The notes under the pieces: model-generated
Told to the model about the DNA's origin: nothing
Seen by the model: the letters and a program-made list of their open reading frames with translations, nothing else
Database searches by the model: none
Made by a program: the position numbers and the translations under genes
Shown: one piece after another, positions 45,701 to 57,145 of the stretch
Layout: the number at the start of each line of letters is the position of its first letter
Position numbering within the stretch: position 1 is the first letter of the stretch
DNA from: Cryptomeria japonica
Lineage: Eukaryota; Streptophyta; Pinopsida; Cupressales; Cupressaceae
Assembly: GCF_030272615.1 (NCBI RefSeq)
Contig: NC_081413.1
Span: 558,657,945-558,721,944, forward strand
Length of the DNA: 64,000 bases
Reading direction: 5' to 3'

Positions 45701-46869
45701 AGATAGATAATAATATAGGATAGTACATATTCCTTTGGTGAAGAATCTAGAAGAATCATATGTGGAAGAAGTCAATGCAGATAAAAATGGAGATGATGAC
45801 AAAAACATAAACACTATAACAAAACTATCCACAACTAAAGTTTGGGAGGAACCCAATTCAAAAGGGGAGATAGAAGCAAATGAGATAGATGGGACCATAG
45901 ATAGTGAGACTATATTGGAAGCATGGATGAATGATGAATCATAAATGCACTTTCTTAGGATCTTTGGCTCTCTAAGAGTATTCATGATTAGGAAGTCACC
46001 AAAAGAAGAGCTACCTGAGGATGAGGTACTATAAGACAATTGCACCAACACATAGAGAAACAAAGATACGGTATCACACTAGGTCAATCGAATTTCACAA
46101 GGCATATCACATATCAAGTTGCCTATATATTTTAGAGTTGGACATTTGAGATCATACATTGGGAAAATAGAACAAATCTGTAGAAATGAATGCCACATAC
46201 TTGAGATCTTGAAATGTAAACTCACTTGCAATGTCACACGCTAGAACAACACACCCAAGGATACTATCACATTGTGGCAAGCTTTCAAAATATTGATCAA
46301 AACAAGATACCCACTAGATAAAGGAGAATAACCAACCATACAAATGTATAGGGAATTCATCTTATCAAAGGGCCACTTAGGCATGTGTGTACATCAATGG
46401 GAAGAGAGGTATGAATATGTGAACAGATTATACATTCAATTACTCATTGGATGTTATCACCAATATCACAAACTTAGTATATCAATAAAGAGAGAAGAGG
46501 AGAAACAAAGGAATGATAGGAAGTAATAATGTATTTTCTACACATTCTCTTTTTACAGTGAGGATCCACAAATACACACCACATTTCTCAAAATAAAGGA
46601 GATTATATTCAACCTGGACCGTGACTAAAAGATAGCGATACCATAACCTCATCTCCACCCCTCAAAGAAGAAGAGATATATAAATGTATTGAATGGTTGG
46701 ACCTAGAATCAACTAGAACAAGTAGACAATGTTATGTGGCCCAACAAGACAATGATAAGAGAAATGGTCTTGATATAAAGATACATAAGAGAGAATGGAA
46801 AATAGAAGAATTGATGAAACACAAAGTGACATACTACAACAATTTGATCAAGTTGAGGGAAGAAAACAT

Positions 46870-48120
46870 TGCAACATAAGGAGGCCCAAACTACTAAAAA
46901 TAGGAGACTATTGGGATGAAAAGGTGGTAGCTCAAGTGGTGGAGACCCTACCAGAGTTCTAAGATCTACTCCCTAAAAATTTTACATAAATGAAAGGAAT
47001 CAAGGAAGAAGTAGGGGTAATGAAGATCCAACTAAAGGAAGGAACTAAACTGGTCCAAAAAAGACCTTACATGTTGAATCCTAACATGAAGAATAATGTC
47101 AAAACAAAATTGAATAAGGTGTTTGCTACAATAATCATAAAATTAATGGAGGATTTAGAATGCATAAGCCTCATGGTGATCCAAAATAAGAACATTGGAG
47201 AGCTAAGGATTTATGTGTATTTCAAATAACTGAATAAAGATTGCATACATGGTCCATTCTCCACCCCATTTACAAAAGAAATTTTGGAATTTGTAGCAGG
47301 AAGAGAGATATACTCACTCACTAATGGCTTATCCGAATACAACCATGCTAAGATAAGGAAAGACGATCAGCTAAAAACCACTTTTTCCACATAATGTGGG
47401 TCTTATATACGTATTTGGTAATGTCATTTGGATTGAAAAATTCCCTTGTGGTATCTAGCCAGGTAATGATCAACACTTTTAAGGATTTTATACATGATTA
47501 TCTAGAAGTCTACTTGGATGATTAGAAGATCTATAGATTGGTTAAGGACTACATACAAGTGATCCGCATAATGCTAAATAGGTGAAAAAGTATGCAGATA
47601 TCATTGAACCGAAATAAATGTATGTTTGTAGTACCCTTTGGGACCTTATTATGCCACATTATGTGCAAAGAAGGATTGATGTTGGATTTTATGAAGGTTT
47701 CTTTGATACTAAACCTACTACCACCTAAGAGTGTGCTAGAAGTTAAGAAATTTTTGGGATATATCAGATACCACAAGAAGTTTATAAGGGGATATGCTAG
47801 CATTGTTGCAACACTAGAAGAACTCTCAAAGAAGAAGAATGGACAAAGTATTTCCTAGAATGAGGAAGCTTAGAAAGCATTTGACACTTTGAAATAGAAC
47901 ATTGTAGAGGCACTTATCGTTACATTTTTGGATTGGAATACTTCTTTTTATTCTCATGCAAATGCTTCCAATATAACCATAGAAATGTTGGTTCAACTCA
48001 AAGGGAACAAAGACCATCCTATCACATTTCCTAGTAGGAAATTGTCTGTTGCAAAGAATAATTACACCATCTTTGAGAGGGAGACACTGGCTATGGTCTA
48101 TGAACTTTACAGTTACTAGC
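46870..48120 (+). pseudogene. Gypsy reverse transcriptase and RNase H
   Basis: RT starts at DYWDEKVVAQVVETLPEF and MKIQLKEGTKLVQKRPYMLN (46990-47229). The catalytic YLDD lies near 47515, directly followed by a stop. LNRNKCMFVVPFGTLLCHIM then marks the thumb region (47592-47858), with KKFLGYIRYHKKFIRGYASI. RNase H follows as TLAMVYELYSY near 48090. Numerous stops break the frame. The order and motifs are those of Ty3/gypsy elements. Confidence 0.88.
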
Positions 48121-48499
48121 ACTATATGCTATCTACACCATTCGCATTCTTCATTGATCATGAATTACTAAAGTATTTGCTCAACAAACCAATTATAAAC
48201 GGACACATATGCAGATGGTTACTATTCTTTCAAGAATTTGATTTTTACATCATGTTGACATTTGGGAAAAACAATTAGTGGTTGGATTATCTATCCTAGA
48301 TAGAAATAAGGGAAGAACCAGAGGCTCAAGGTGAAGACCTCCCTGGCACACACCTATTCCACATCAAGGCAGTACCAGAGGACTTAGAAGATATTGCTAA
48401 CTACTTTCTACTAGATAATTTCTTAAAGACATTTAACCACAAGACAAGTAATCATTAGTACAAAAGGGCGTTGCTATACACATTGGTCGAAGGGAATTA

Positions 48500-49250
48500 C
48501 ACAATCTAGGAAGAGATAATATTTTGACAAGAGTAGTGTATAAACATGAAAGACAATCAATCCTAAAAGAATCTCATGAAGGAATAGCAGGGGAACATAA
48601 TTGTAGAGAAATTACAACAAGAATAGTGGAAACCGTTGGATTATTATGGCCAACCCTACATAAAGGTGCTAAGGAGTACACAAAAGGGTGCAACATTTAT
48701 CAAAGGGTAGGGAGACCTACTACAAGGGATGAGATGTTTTTGAGACCCATACTAGCACAAAATCTATTTGAGAAATGGGTCATAGACTTCATTGGACCTA
48801 TTGAACCATGAACAAAGCACTTGTTTAGGCAAGGTTCATTATCACAAGAGCAGAGCACCTAGAAAAGTGAGCAAAGATAAAGCCTAAAAAGGATTGCACC
48901 ATAAATACTACCACTAAGTTCTTGTACGAAAACATCATTACAAGGTATGGATGTCCTTTGAGTATAGTAAGTGATCAAGGAAAACACTTTGTTAACAAGA
49001 TGATCAAAGAACTATTTTAGATCTTTATGGTAGCACGCAATAATAGTTTTACTATCATCCACAAGCTAATGGAGCAACTAAAGTATTAAACAAGATAATT
49101 AGAAAGGCATTAACCAAAATGTGTGATGGAAATAGAACAAATTGGGATATAAAAGTGCCTATGATGCTCTAGGCTTACCACACTTCATATAAAAAGGACA
49201 AGTAAGTTTACTCCATTTTAGTTAGTTTATGGCATTGATATAGAAGTCCC
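48500..49250 (+). pseudogene. Gypsy integrase
   Basis: The zinc-binding domain reads HEGIAGEHNCREITTRIVET through GCNIYQRV (48524-48811). The core has EKWVIDFIGPIEP with the first Asp, IVSDQGKHFVNK with the second, and HPQANGATKVLNK where the catalytic Glu is replaced by Lys. Stops lie in between. Decayed C-terminal sequence continues to about 49640. Confidence 0.86.
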
Positions 49251-49916
49251 TATGAATTTCATAATCCCCAATATATACACCACACTCACTTTTGGGTAGG
49301 AAGATGACCAATCCTTAGCACAACATATAGAGGATTTGGATAAAATGACTAAATTCAAGCATAATGAAACGTATAATCACCAAGTTGAGCGACAAAGACA
49401 TAAAACATGACATGATAGAAACTTGCAATTGAAAACATTTAGAATAAGGGACTTAGCACTATTTTATGATAGCAAGTTCAAGAGACATGGTAAGTTGAAG
49501 GTGTGTTTATAACTGCCATATTACATTCATGATATCATTAAATATGGAGCAGTAAAGCTAAGACAACTAGATGACAATTTGGTAGCAAACACATCAATGG
49601 TGCATGCCTCAAGCACTAGCACTTGTTGACAGCATAAAAGAAAACTTAGCAAAATCAAATCTTTGTATATTATGAACTATGGATAGGAAGCCAAAAAATC
49701 AAAAAAATAAAAACATAAACTTTTTGGAATAAACGACTAGAATAACCCGCTAATGGGAAAAAATTATTAATTACACCATCCACCCATTTGCCTATTTAAC
49801 ACTCAACATTTTTTCTCATTCACTAGCTTATTTGTGATGCAATTTACATCCCAATCTATTTAATTGAGTCCAAAACCCTAGCAGCTATCTGCACTCTACA
49901 AATTTTTCCTCACACC

Positions 49917-50955
49917 ATGACCACTCCCACAATTGTTGATGTTTCAGATTTTTGCCAAAAATATTAGAAGTATTAAAAGAAAATGTCAAATATACCATTA
50001 CTGGAGGAACACACATGCTCATAGATATTGTCTCACCATTAGGAATTTATCGGTGCAATAGTAACATATACAAACAATACCATACCCATAGCTCCTACAA
50101 GTACCATTGGTTGGGGAACAAAGGTACCCAACATATCACCCTTGCAGAAGATTAAATTAGGAGATATACTTCATACTACCACAAGGGAAGAGCTCCTAAG
50201 TGAACATGTAAAAAATGTGGAACAACTAGGGGATGTAGTAGCTACATTGCAGAATGTCATCTCTCATCTATTGTGAGACACTTATTTTCCCCTACCGCAA
50301 CAACTCAAACAAATAATAGAAAACCTACTAGGATATCTGGCCTATGCCAAGGATACTATAAGAAAAGAGGTCTAAGAGGAGATCATAAACTATAAGATAG
50401 ATGAATATGTGAAGAATTTTTCTACCGCACATACCAAGTTGGAGGAGGAGCTCAAGAAATTTGGTGACAATATCTCAGAGGAAGGTATGATCTACTAAGT
50501 TTGTTTACAATGGCCCACCAAAAAGAAGAGCTTGTGAGATTAGTTGTTGATGCTAGAGGATCAAAAAACAAAATTAGCCCAAACCTACAATCCTTAATAA
50601 GACATGGATGGAGAAATCATAACACAAATGAGAGGTATCAACAATTAACTACAACATATCCACATCAAGAGGGATTAAATTAAAGGACAACTCAAGTAGC
50701 TCGAGGAGATTGTGAACACTAACTTGACACACCCAATTGGGATACTAGAAGAAGCCAAATCAACAACCAAATAGATTCAAACCCCTTGTAGGCTAGTTGA
50801 AGTAGAAACAACAATGATCTAGATATAGGGGTGACTTTTTAAAATGCAACAAGCAAAAAAACATTAGGATTAAGCTCTGAATCAACTCAAGGTGATCTAC
50901 TTGGTCCTCCTACCCAATTAACATTATGTCTTGAGGACGAGACATCATTTTAAAA
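49917..50955 (+). pseudogene. Extra coding-like region between gypsy integrase and 3' LTR
   Basis: ATG at 49917 (MTTPTIVDVSDFC) opens a region that stays readable in one frame for long pieces despite stops. 50086-50276 reads PIAPTSTIGWGTKVPNISPL then REELLSEHVKNVEQLGDVVA, and 50277-50498 reads LKQIIENLLGYLAYAKDT, IDEYVKNFSTAHTKLEEELK. More of the same kind follows at 50690-50820. The leucine and charged-residue pattern suggests coiled coils. No signal peptide or membrane segment is visible, so an envelope function is not supported. Several plant gypsy lineages carry extra frames in this place. I do not recognise the protein. Confidence 0.5.
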
Positions 50956-50965
50956 GAGGGGATGA
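50950..50965 (+). promoter_or_regulatory. Polypurine tract of the gypsy element
   Basis: AAAAGAGGGGATGA precedes TGTTGG of the 3' LTR, the expected priming site for plus-strand DNA. Confidence 0.75.
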
Positions 50966-51140
50966 TGTTGGTAGGTTAAGAATTAGAAGTCGAGTTAACT
51001 CTAGGCTACCATAATTGGTCTGAAAAATAGAAATAGATCATCAATCAACCTTAAGAGTCATGAGACTTCATGGGATATTGTATGTATGTTGGTTGTAAAT
51101 TATATGCAGAAGATAATTAACAACTGATAACTAAGATATA
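50966..51140 (+). mobile_element. Gypsy 3' LTR, truncated
   Basis: Begins TGTTGGTAGGTTAAG and matches 41001-41175. It runs into ATATATACATATATATATAG and then copia sequence, so its right part is missing or was lost by recombination in the TA tract. Confidence 0.7.
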
Positions 51141-51149
51141 TACATATAT

Positions 51150-51704
51150 ATATAGTGCAAAGAAAGAAACAAGAAAAAGAAAACACAAAATATATAGTGC
51201 TTGATGAAATCCCATAAAATGTTTTTCCAAAGGTGCAAGAACATAAAAAAAATCAATAAACAAAATAACAAGTACCTCAAACTCTCACAAGAAGATCTAC
51301 TAGCGATAAGTAGACCTCTTGAATGATACCTTCCTTCATTACATTATGTATTATTGATATATTCTGGTAAATTATAAAGTTATGAAGTAGCAATGCAAGT
51401 AGAAACCAAAAAGAAGTGGGAGCAAGGCATGAAAGAGGAAATGGACTCCTTGATAAAAAATCAAACTTGGGACTTAGTTCAATTTCTTGAAGGTAAAAGA
51501 GAATTTCCAAACAAATGGGTTTACAGGTCAAAGGAAGAACATGGAAGAAATGTAAGATATAAAGCTAGACTTGTTGTAAAAAGTTTTGCATGGAAAAAAA
51601 GGTATTGATTTTGATGAAATGTTTTATTTGGTTGTAATGATAACTTCAATCAAAACTATTTTAAGTCTTGTGATTACATAAGATTTGCATCTTGAACAAC
51701 TAGG
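51150..51704 (+). pseudogene. Outermost copia: RT N-terminal part, left half
   Basis: Reads KKKWEQGMKEEMDSLIKNQT, WDLVQFLEGKREFPNKWVYR and, after a shift, LHLEQL, the start of copia RT. It is nearly the same text as 540-1085, so the same old family. It stops at CTAGG (51700-51704), where the middle copia LTR begins. The continuation lies at 63751-64000. Confidence 0.88.
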
Positions 51705-52107
51705 TGTTGGAGTAATTTTAGGATTATTATCTAATTATTTATTGATTAGGTCCTTTAATTACTTTTCACTTAAGCTAACCTTAGGTGATTTTTATTATCT
51801 AGAGTTTGCTTTTCTAGTTTTAGTTCTAGATGTAGTTGAGATTAATTTAGCTCCTACTTTGCATTGCTTTAGTTCTCATGATTTTAGCATTAGGGTTTGC
51901 ACCTAGGGTTTCATTCATCCTTTTTAAGGATTCATTCATTCATTGTAATTGTACCTCTAGTATTAAATCTCTAATCATTCTTTGTACAATAATACAAAAT
52001 TCTTTGGTTGTTATAGAGCATACAATCTTTGCTTGATCTCTTTTGTGTGATAGGTATTTTTATTGCAAATAATTCTTGGCTCCTATAGTTGATCATCAAC
52101 TTCTACA
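51705..52107 (+). mobile_element. Middle copia 5' LTR (403 bases)
   Basis: TGTTGGAGTAATTTTAGG to ...CAACTTCTACA, followed at once by the primer site TGGTATCATAGC. It matches the LTR at 63320-63750 along its length with many substitutions and a few indels, so insertion was long ago. The TATA palindrome region reads CATCCTTTTTAAGGATTCA. Confidence 0.88.
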
Positions 52108-52119
52108 TGGTATCATAGC
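52108..52119 (+). promoter_or_regulatory. Primer-binding site of middle copia
   Basis: TGGTATCATAGC, one change from the initiator-Met tRNA site TGGTATCAGAGC. Confidence 0.85.
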
Positions 52120-52439
52120 TTTTCTATCAAGTTCTTGGCTACATGCTTGAGGGATCCAGTCTAAGGTGAATTTTATGTGCCCTTTGAGATTAAACAAAGG
52201 TTGTCATCACATCCATATCATCCAAAAACCCTAAGATTGGTTATAGTTTCATCAAAATCAGAGTATTTGAAAAATTATGTCAATTTGATTGAGGGCATAA
52301 AAATCAAGGTAAAATTTGAGGGTAACTAAATGATCTGGGCACTTTGGAGTGAAATAAAAGTCACCATTGTGTTTAGAAGGCCCAAAACCCAAGATCATCT
52401 ATCAAATCATCAAGATTGGAGATCAAGAAATTCTTTACA

Positions 52440-52570
52440 ATTTTTTTTAGAAAGTTTCCATTTTCAAAAAAATTCCATTTTTGGAAAGTTTCTATTTTTT
52501 CATAAAGTTTACATTTCTGGAAAATTTCTATCTTGACAAGTTTCTATATTTGGAAACTTTATATTTTTGG
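52440..52570. repeat. GGAAAGTTTCTATTTTT minisatellite, left block
   Basis: About seven loose copies of a 17-20 base unit (GAAAGTTTCCATTTTC, GGAAAGTTTCTATTTTT, GGAAACTTTATATTTTTGG). The same repeat returns at 54240-54350, on the far side of a T/G-rich segment. Confidence 0.75.
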
Positions 52571-54235
52571 GATGGAATTCCTCCATCCTTAGAATTTTTG
52601 TAATGCTGCGTTGGAGTAGGAGTGGGAGAAGGGAAGGAGCCAGGGTTTTGGGGGTGGTTGCAGAGGAATATAAGGATAGTGATGGTGATGGAGAGGATGA
52701 TTCATGGCTTTGTGGGTTTCTCTTTGGCACTATGATGGGCCTATCTTCGTTGGCATGTGGTGCATGTTGGGCTTTCCCATATTGGGAGTTTTTATATGCT
52801 TTTGGTGATTGGTTGGATGGGAAGTGGGTTGTGCGAGAGTTATTGTGCTCTATCTCCCTTTGTTTTGGTGTCTGTAGGATGACCTTGGATGCGTTGTTTC
52901 CTACTTTGGCTTTGTGGGTTTTGAGCTATTATTTTCCCTAGTGCCTCTATTTTTGGAGTGTGTTGGTAAGATGCAACTTTTGGATCAACTTTGTGTGGTT
53001 GTCTCTATGTCTTCCTCTCGAGTCAGGGGCTTCTTTTCTTCGTGGGATAGTTCTTTTGCTTAGTTTTCTTGGTGTAGTTGTTTGTCCTCCTTTGGTTTGT
53101 GACTTCATTTTCTACTTCTCTAGGGTTTGGCTCATTTTTTATTTCTTTGTGGACTCTTTGGTCTCCAAGGGGGTTTGTTTTTTGCTTCTTCCGTGGACCC
53201 TATGCTTTTCTAGTTCCATTTTTTTCATGTGGGGTTTTGTGACTGCTCTATATCTCATCTTATTTTCCCTTTTTTTATGGAGAGCTTGTTGATTCTAATG
53301 GTCAAGGTTTGGTTCTCCTTCCTTGTTTCTCCCTCTCTTCCAATCCTATTGAGGTGGATGGCTCTTCTATTAAGGTGGAGAGTGGTTGGTTGGGTGAAGT
53401 TGGATGGAGTTTTTTGGGGGCTTTTGTTTCCCTATTTCTTGTGGTTGGTTGCCTTTTTTGATTCCTTCACCATGCTTTTGTTTTTCTATCAATTTTATCC
53501 TAAGGAAGTAGAGAATCTAATGGAGCTTTCTCGCATGGTCTATGATCGACTTATGCCTTGTTACCTTTTTAAGGTTTTGGGAACCTTTCTAAAACCCATT
53601 TCTCTAGTGAACTAGTGTTGTTTTGATGATTGTCAAAGTCATGGAGTTGAACTATGCTTGGATTGTTCAGTTGGTGGTTTGTCTCTCTTTATTTCCTATT
53701 AAGGGGGTTCCTTTTCTTATTGAGGCAGAGAAGAGTTGCACTGCTAGAGGAATGTTGACTTTCATAAGGAAAGTCTTTATTGGTTTCAACTTGATGGTTT
53801 TAAGAGCCAATTCAAAACCCAATATGAAGGTTTGGGGAGCCTTTAAAACCCCCCTTATTCCAGAGCATTTCTTTACACTCTCTTCTTGACTTTGGTTGTT
53901 ATGGTTTTGGGATCCTTGTTAAAACCAAATGTTTAGGTTATGGGTGCCTAGAAAAACCCTTGGTACTTGATGTAGGTTAAGGGAGCCTTGTTAAAACCCT
54001 TGGATCTTTTTGTGTTGACATCCCTTAGTTGATGGCTTAGGCTTTGTGGTGGCCTTTCTTGTTCTCTTCCACCTTGCTAATGTTTAGACTTAGGTTGGTT
54101 GTTGTTGGTTTGTGTTTGTATCTTTTTGCAACATTCTACTTATGGGTTTTGGATGCCCGTTAATTCTAGAGGATTTTGGGTCCCCCCAAAACTTGTTGTA
54201 TGGGGTTTCAGATCCCCTAAAATTGATCCTTAATA
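52570..54235 (+). other. T/G-rich leader segment of the middle copia
   Basis: About 1.7 kb with strong T and G excess on this strand, lying between two blocks of the same minisatellite. Two frames at 52567-52941 and 52960-53292 are in phase and give a very hydrophobic peptide, but T-rich DNA produces such peptides by chance. It resembles neither gag nor pol. It may be an insertion into the minisatellite or part of an unusually long leader. Confidence 0.5.
53570..54230. repeat. GGTTTTGGG..CC..AAAACC hairpin motif, about nine copies
   Basis: Copies include GGTTTTGGGAACC...TAAAACCC near 53575, GGTTTGGGGAGCC..TAAAACCCC near 53831, GGTTTTGGGATCC...AAAACC near 53902, GGTTATGGGTGCC...AAAACCC near 53936 and GGTTAAGGGAGCC...AAAACCC near 53975. 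Weaker ones run up to 54215. Outer arms GGTTTT/AAAACC pair in most copies and the inner GGGNNCC varies. Confidence 0.7.
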
Positions 54236-54239
54236 AAAG

Positions 54240-54350
54240 AAACTTTCTATTTTTGGAAAGTTTCTATTTTGAAATCTTACTATTTTAAAAAACTTTCCAT
54301 TTTTAAAAAGTTGTTATTTTTAGAAATATTCCATTTTTAGGAACCCTTCA
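54240..54350. repeat. GGAAAGTTTCTATTTTT minisatellite, right block
   Basis: Copies of the same unit as at 52440-52570 (GAAACTTTCTATTTTTGG, ACTTTCCATTTTTAAAA). Confidence 0.72.
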
Positions 54351-54809
54351 AACCTTCCAGACCATAAAAAGCAACAATTGGTTTTTTCCCATAACATCGT
54401 CATAAGAAGTCAAAATTGGACAAATGAGATATCTTTGGAAAGCTAGTTGAGAGGGATATCTGAATCTATAGGTGGTTTGATCAAATTATACACTATTTTT
54501 TTATACTATACCTCCAAAGTTAGCCTATAGTTTTGCTCTTGTGGGGCCATATCTTAACCATCTAGACTCCATTTTTCAAATTCTATATATTATCGAAAAG
54601 TTCTTAGATTTCCCTATCTATATATATTAGGTCTATTTTTATAGATTGTGCTCTAGGTACATTTTACTCAAAGCTTTGTCTTTTCATTATCTACTCAGTT
54701 ATTTGGACATTTTAGCACTTGGGATGGATCGATTTGTTGGAGAGGGTTGTATTTGATGTGCTTTACATGTGGTGAGATTCTTGGGGTTTGATAATTTATT
54801 TTAAGGAGG

Positions 54810-55102
54810 TATCATTAGATTTTCTATCCATCCTTCTATTACTAGATTGGCAAAGAGAGATTATGAGTTTTGGCAACATCGAATCTCGACACATCTCAAG
54901 TGGCTAGAAATGTTGCCATATTTGTATGGAATCATACCTGAACCTGTAACTTCAGGAGGTAAATTAGCTTAAGGTAATCTCATAAACCATGTTGTAGCTG
55001 CGACTTGTTCTAGTGTTGATTATGAAACTATGTGTGTTATATCGAACCTTGAGTGTCCTCACACACTTTCCAATCACCTTTAGGAGATCTTTGGAAACCC
55101 TT
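54810..55102 (+). pseudogene. Copia Gag start of the middle element, decayed
   Basis: The frame reads RLAKRDYEFWQHRISTHLKW then LPYLYGIIPEP, and after a stop VVAATCSSVDYETMCVISNL. This is the layout of copia Gag: the Trp of the YEFW box, a short loop, then the helical part. It is cut at 55102 by the solo LTR. No zinc knuckle, protease or pol of this element was found anywhere, either before or after the young copia. Confidence 0.65.
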
Positions 55103-56218
55103 TGTAGTGTCATAAAATTACACCCTTTGTAATTTTGACCGTATTTAGGGTTGTCGTCTTAGTGTTCTTGTCCTCACGCTTGATTTGGACTTGTTTATGC
55201 TTATACCATGCAATAAATGTCATATTATCTCATTATACCTTGCATTGCACCTTAACCGTAGACCAAATATGGGGTGGGGCTAGGGCGTGGCACCTTGGTC
55301 CTCACTAGGACCATGGCTCCATGACATGGTTCTCCCTATTTAGGGCCCATTTCAAACCCTTTTCTCCATCTCAAATTCTATCCAGAAATCTTACTTCGTG
55401 TTGGCCTATGTTGAAAAATTAACATAATTGATGACATGAAGGTATATAAGGAGGTCTTCCCCTCTCATTTATAGGACAAGAGAATAAATCCATGATAGGC
55501 AAAATTGAGAGCACAAGAAATCAAGCATTAAAGCATTGAAGTTTTCATCATCAAGCATTTTTAGAGGTCTTCAAGGTTGCATACTCTTCATTTATCCAAT
55601 ATGGAGCAACATTACATCAATCATTTGCAAGCATGTGTGTATGTTAGGGTTTTATCACGTTCATGTCATTTCATACAACATATGTGATTACATTCAAGAA
55701 TGAAAGTGTCATTATCATTCATTGCAGATCTGAGGTATACCTTTCCATCACTTATTAAAATTATTTGCAATATTTCATTCAAGGTTGATTCCAAATTGAG
55801 GTTTGACTTAGGCAAACCCTTATTCCCAACCATTTTCCCCTTCATTCTATGTGCAAGAAACATGTATGGAGTTGTACTCTTCAGAATAAGCTTCATTCAT
55901 AGAGATGAATCAACCATTTTTGGTGTACGGAAAGTTCAGAGGACCGTGGTGCCAGGTCATGGTGCGCGTGAAAATATCGCATCTATAGCTCACTATTTTC
56001 TCAAATTTTTTACCTTCATTTTTTAGCACTTTACCTATTTTAGCATTTGAACTTACAAAAGAGGAAATTAGAATTAATTCAATCCACTTAGTATTCAATC
56101 CTTATTTGATTTGTGATTGAATCTAGTGGATTCTCCTCCTCTTTTGAATGTAAAGTCCTAAGTGAAATTGATTTAGTGGTTTCTCCCTTCTATGTTGCAG
56201 TCAATTTTCCATATTACA
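55103..56218. mobile_element. Solo LTR (1116 bases) inside the middle copia
   Basis: Starts TGTAGTGTCATAAAA and ends CCATATTACA. Flanks are CCCTT (55098-55102) and CCCTC (56219-56223), a 5-base duplication with one change. There is no internal coding region. Confidence 0.68.
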
Positions 56219-56819
56219 CCCTCATGTCTCTCCATTTCCAAAGGATCCCACAGTAGATTATATTCTTACCCTTGCACATGCAGATTTCATGCTCTATGAT
56301 GATGATACTATAGAGGATCTTTAGTATATCAAATTCTTACATGTTCTGATGGATTTGAGGCCTATCTTCATGTTCCTACTCCTCACATTAAGATCCCATC
56401 TCAATCATCTTCATGTTCTTTTGTTCCAGATCAAAATGGCATTGGCTCATGCATATACCCATTGATTCAGTTCAGCAAGACATTGTTCTTCCAAATATAA
56501 CTTCTTGGGACAAGTATGTTGTAGATATATCATCCTTGTTTATGGAGTCTCATATTGCACATTTGGAGGATTATTTTGAGGAAACTCATCTCCTCTTTGC
56601 TGATGTCCACATTAGTTTTACTATCTTATCTTTATCGCCTATGGATCTTATTCTTCATCAACTTTTGTAGAGTCCTAATTTGTCACCTCCTACATTGATT
56701 GGGCATGTACTTGATTGTTTTGTGGCATCATCATCAATGATGGACATAACAACATTCAAGTGGTTTCCAAAAGAACATACAATTGGGATTTGGATTCCTA
56801 CATCTTCCAGCTTATGGGA
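56219..56819 (+). other. Middle copia internal sequence, not pol
   Basis: Contains an 85-codon frame (56413-56670) without recognisable motif. Nothing here resembles protease, integrase or RT, supporting the view that the middle element lacks pol. Confidence 0.45.
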
Positions 56820-56824
56820 GCAAC

Positions 56825-57145
56825 TGTTAGAGTAAAGTAATTAATTAACTTTGCTCTCCTCTTAAGATTTCTCTTTATGCATACATTAGTCATTTAATAA
56901 TTAATATTTAATTATTAAATGCTCACACCTTAGGGTTAGGTTTTCCTTTTGGTGTTGATCTCCTTTATAAGGATTGATCTCTCTTGTATTATTCATATTC
57001 TTGATTCATTTTTTCTCTGATAATACATCTTTTCTCTTTGTCAGAGCCAAAACCCTTGTATTCGTTCTCTCTCTTTCTCTGTGACAGGTTTCTTGCATGC
57101 AGGTTTCTTTTGGGTTCTGTGGATTTGTATTTCTCAAATCCTACA
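56825..57145 (+). mobile_element. 5' LTR of young copia
   Basis: TGTTAGAGTAAAGTAATT to ...CAAATCCTACA. It carries a TATA box inside the palindrome TCCTTTATAAGGA near 56961-56973, the likely promoter. Confidence 0.97.
56961..56973 (+). promoter_or_regulatory. Palindromic TATA box of young copia
   Basis: TCCTTTATAAGGA is its own reverse complement apart from the central base. The same block occurs in the 3' LTR and in the LTRs of the middle element (CATCCTTTATAAGGATTCA near 63535). Confidence 0.7.

Larger units (their letters stand above)
41001..51140 (+). mobile_element. Decayed Ty3/gypsy element with extra downstream reading frame
   Basis: Matching LTR segments lie at 41001-41175 and 50966-51135 (both have the GAACTAGAAGT/GAATTAGAAGT and CATGGGATATTGTA blocks). 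Between them, in order, are gag with zinc knuckles, protease, RT, RNase H, integrase and a further coding-like region, all on the plus strand. The 3' LTR seems truncated in a TA-rich junction. The LTRs are well diverged and the reading frames heavily broken, so the element is old. Confidence 0.8.

Noticed and set aside
52567-53889. Hydrophobic reading frames that look like membrane proteins
   Set aside because: T/G-rich DNA yields Phe/Leu/Val/Trp by composition alone; stops break the frames and no family is recognised.
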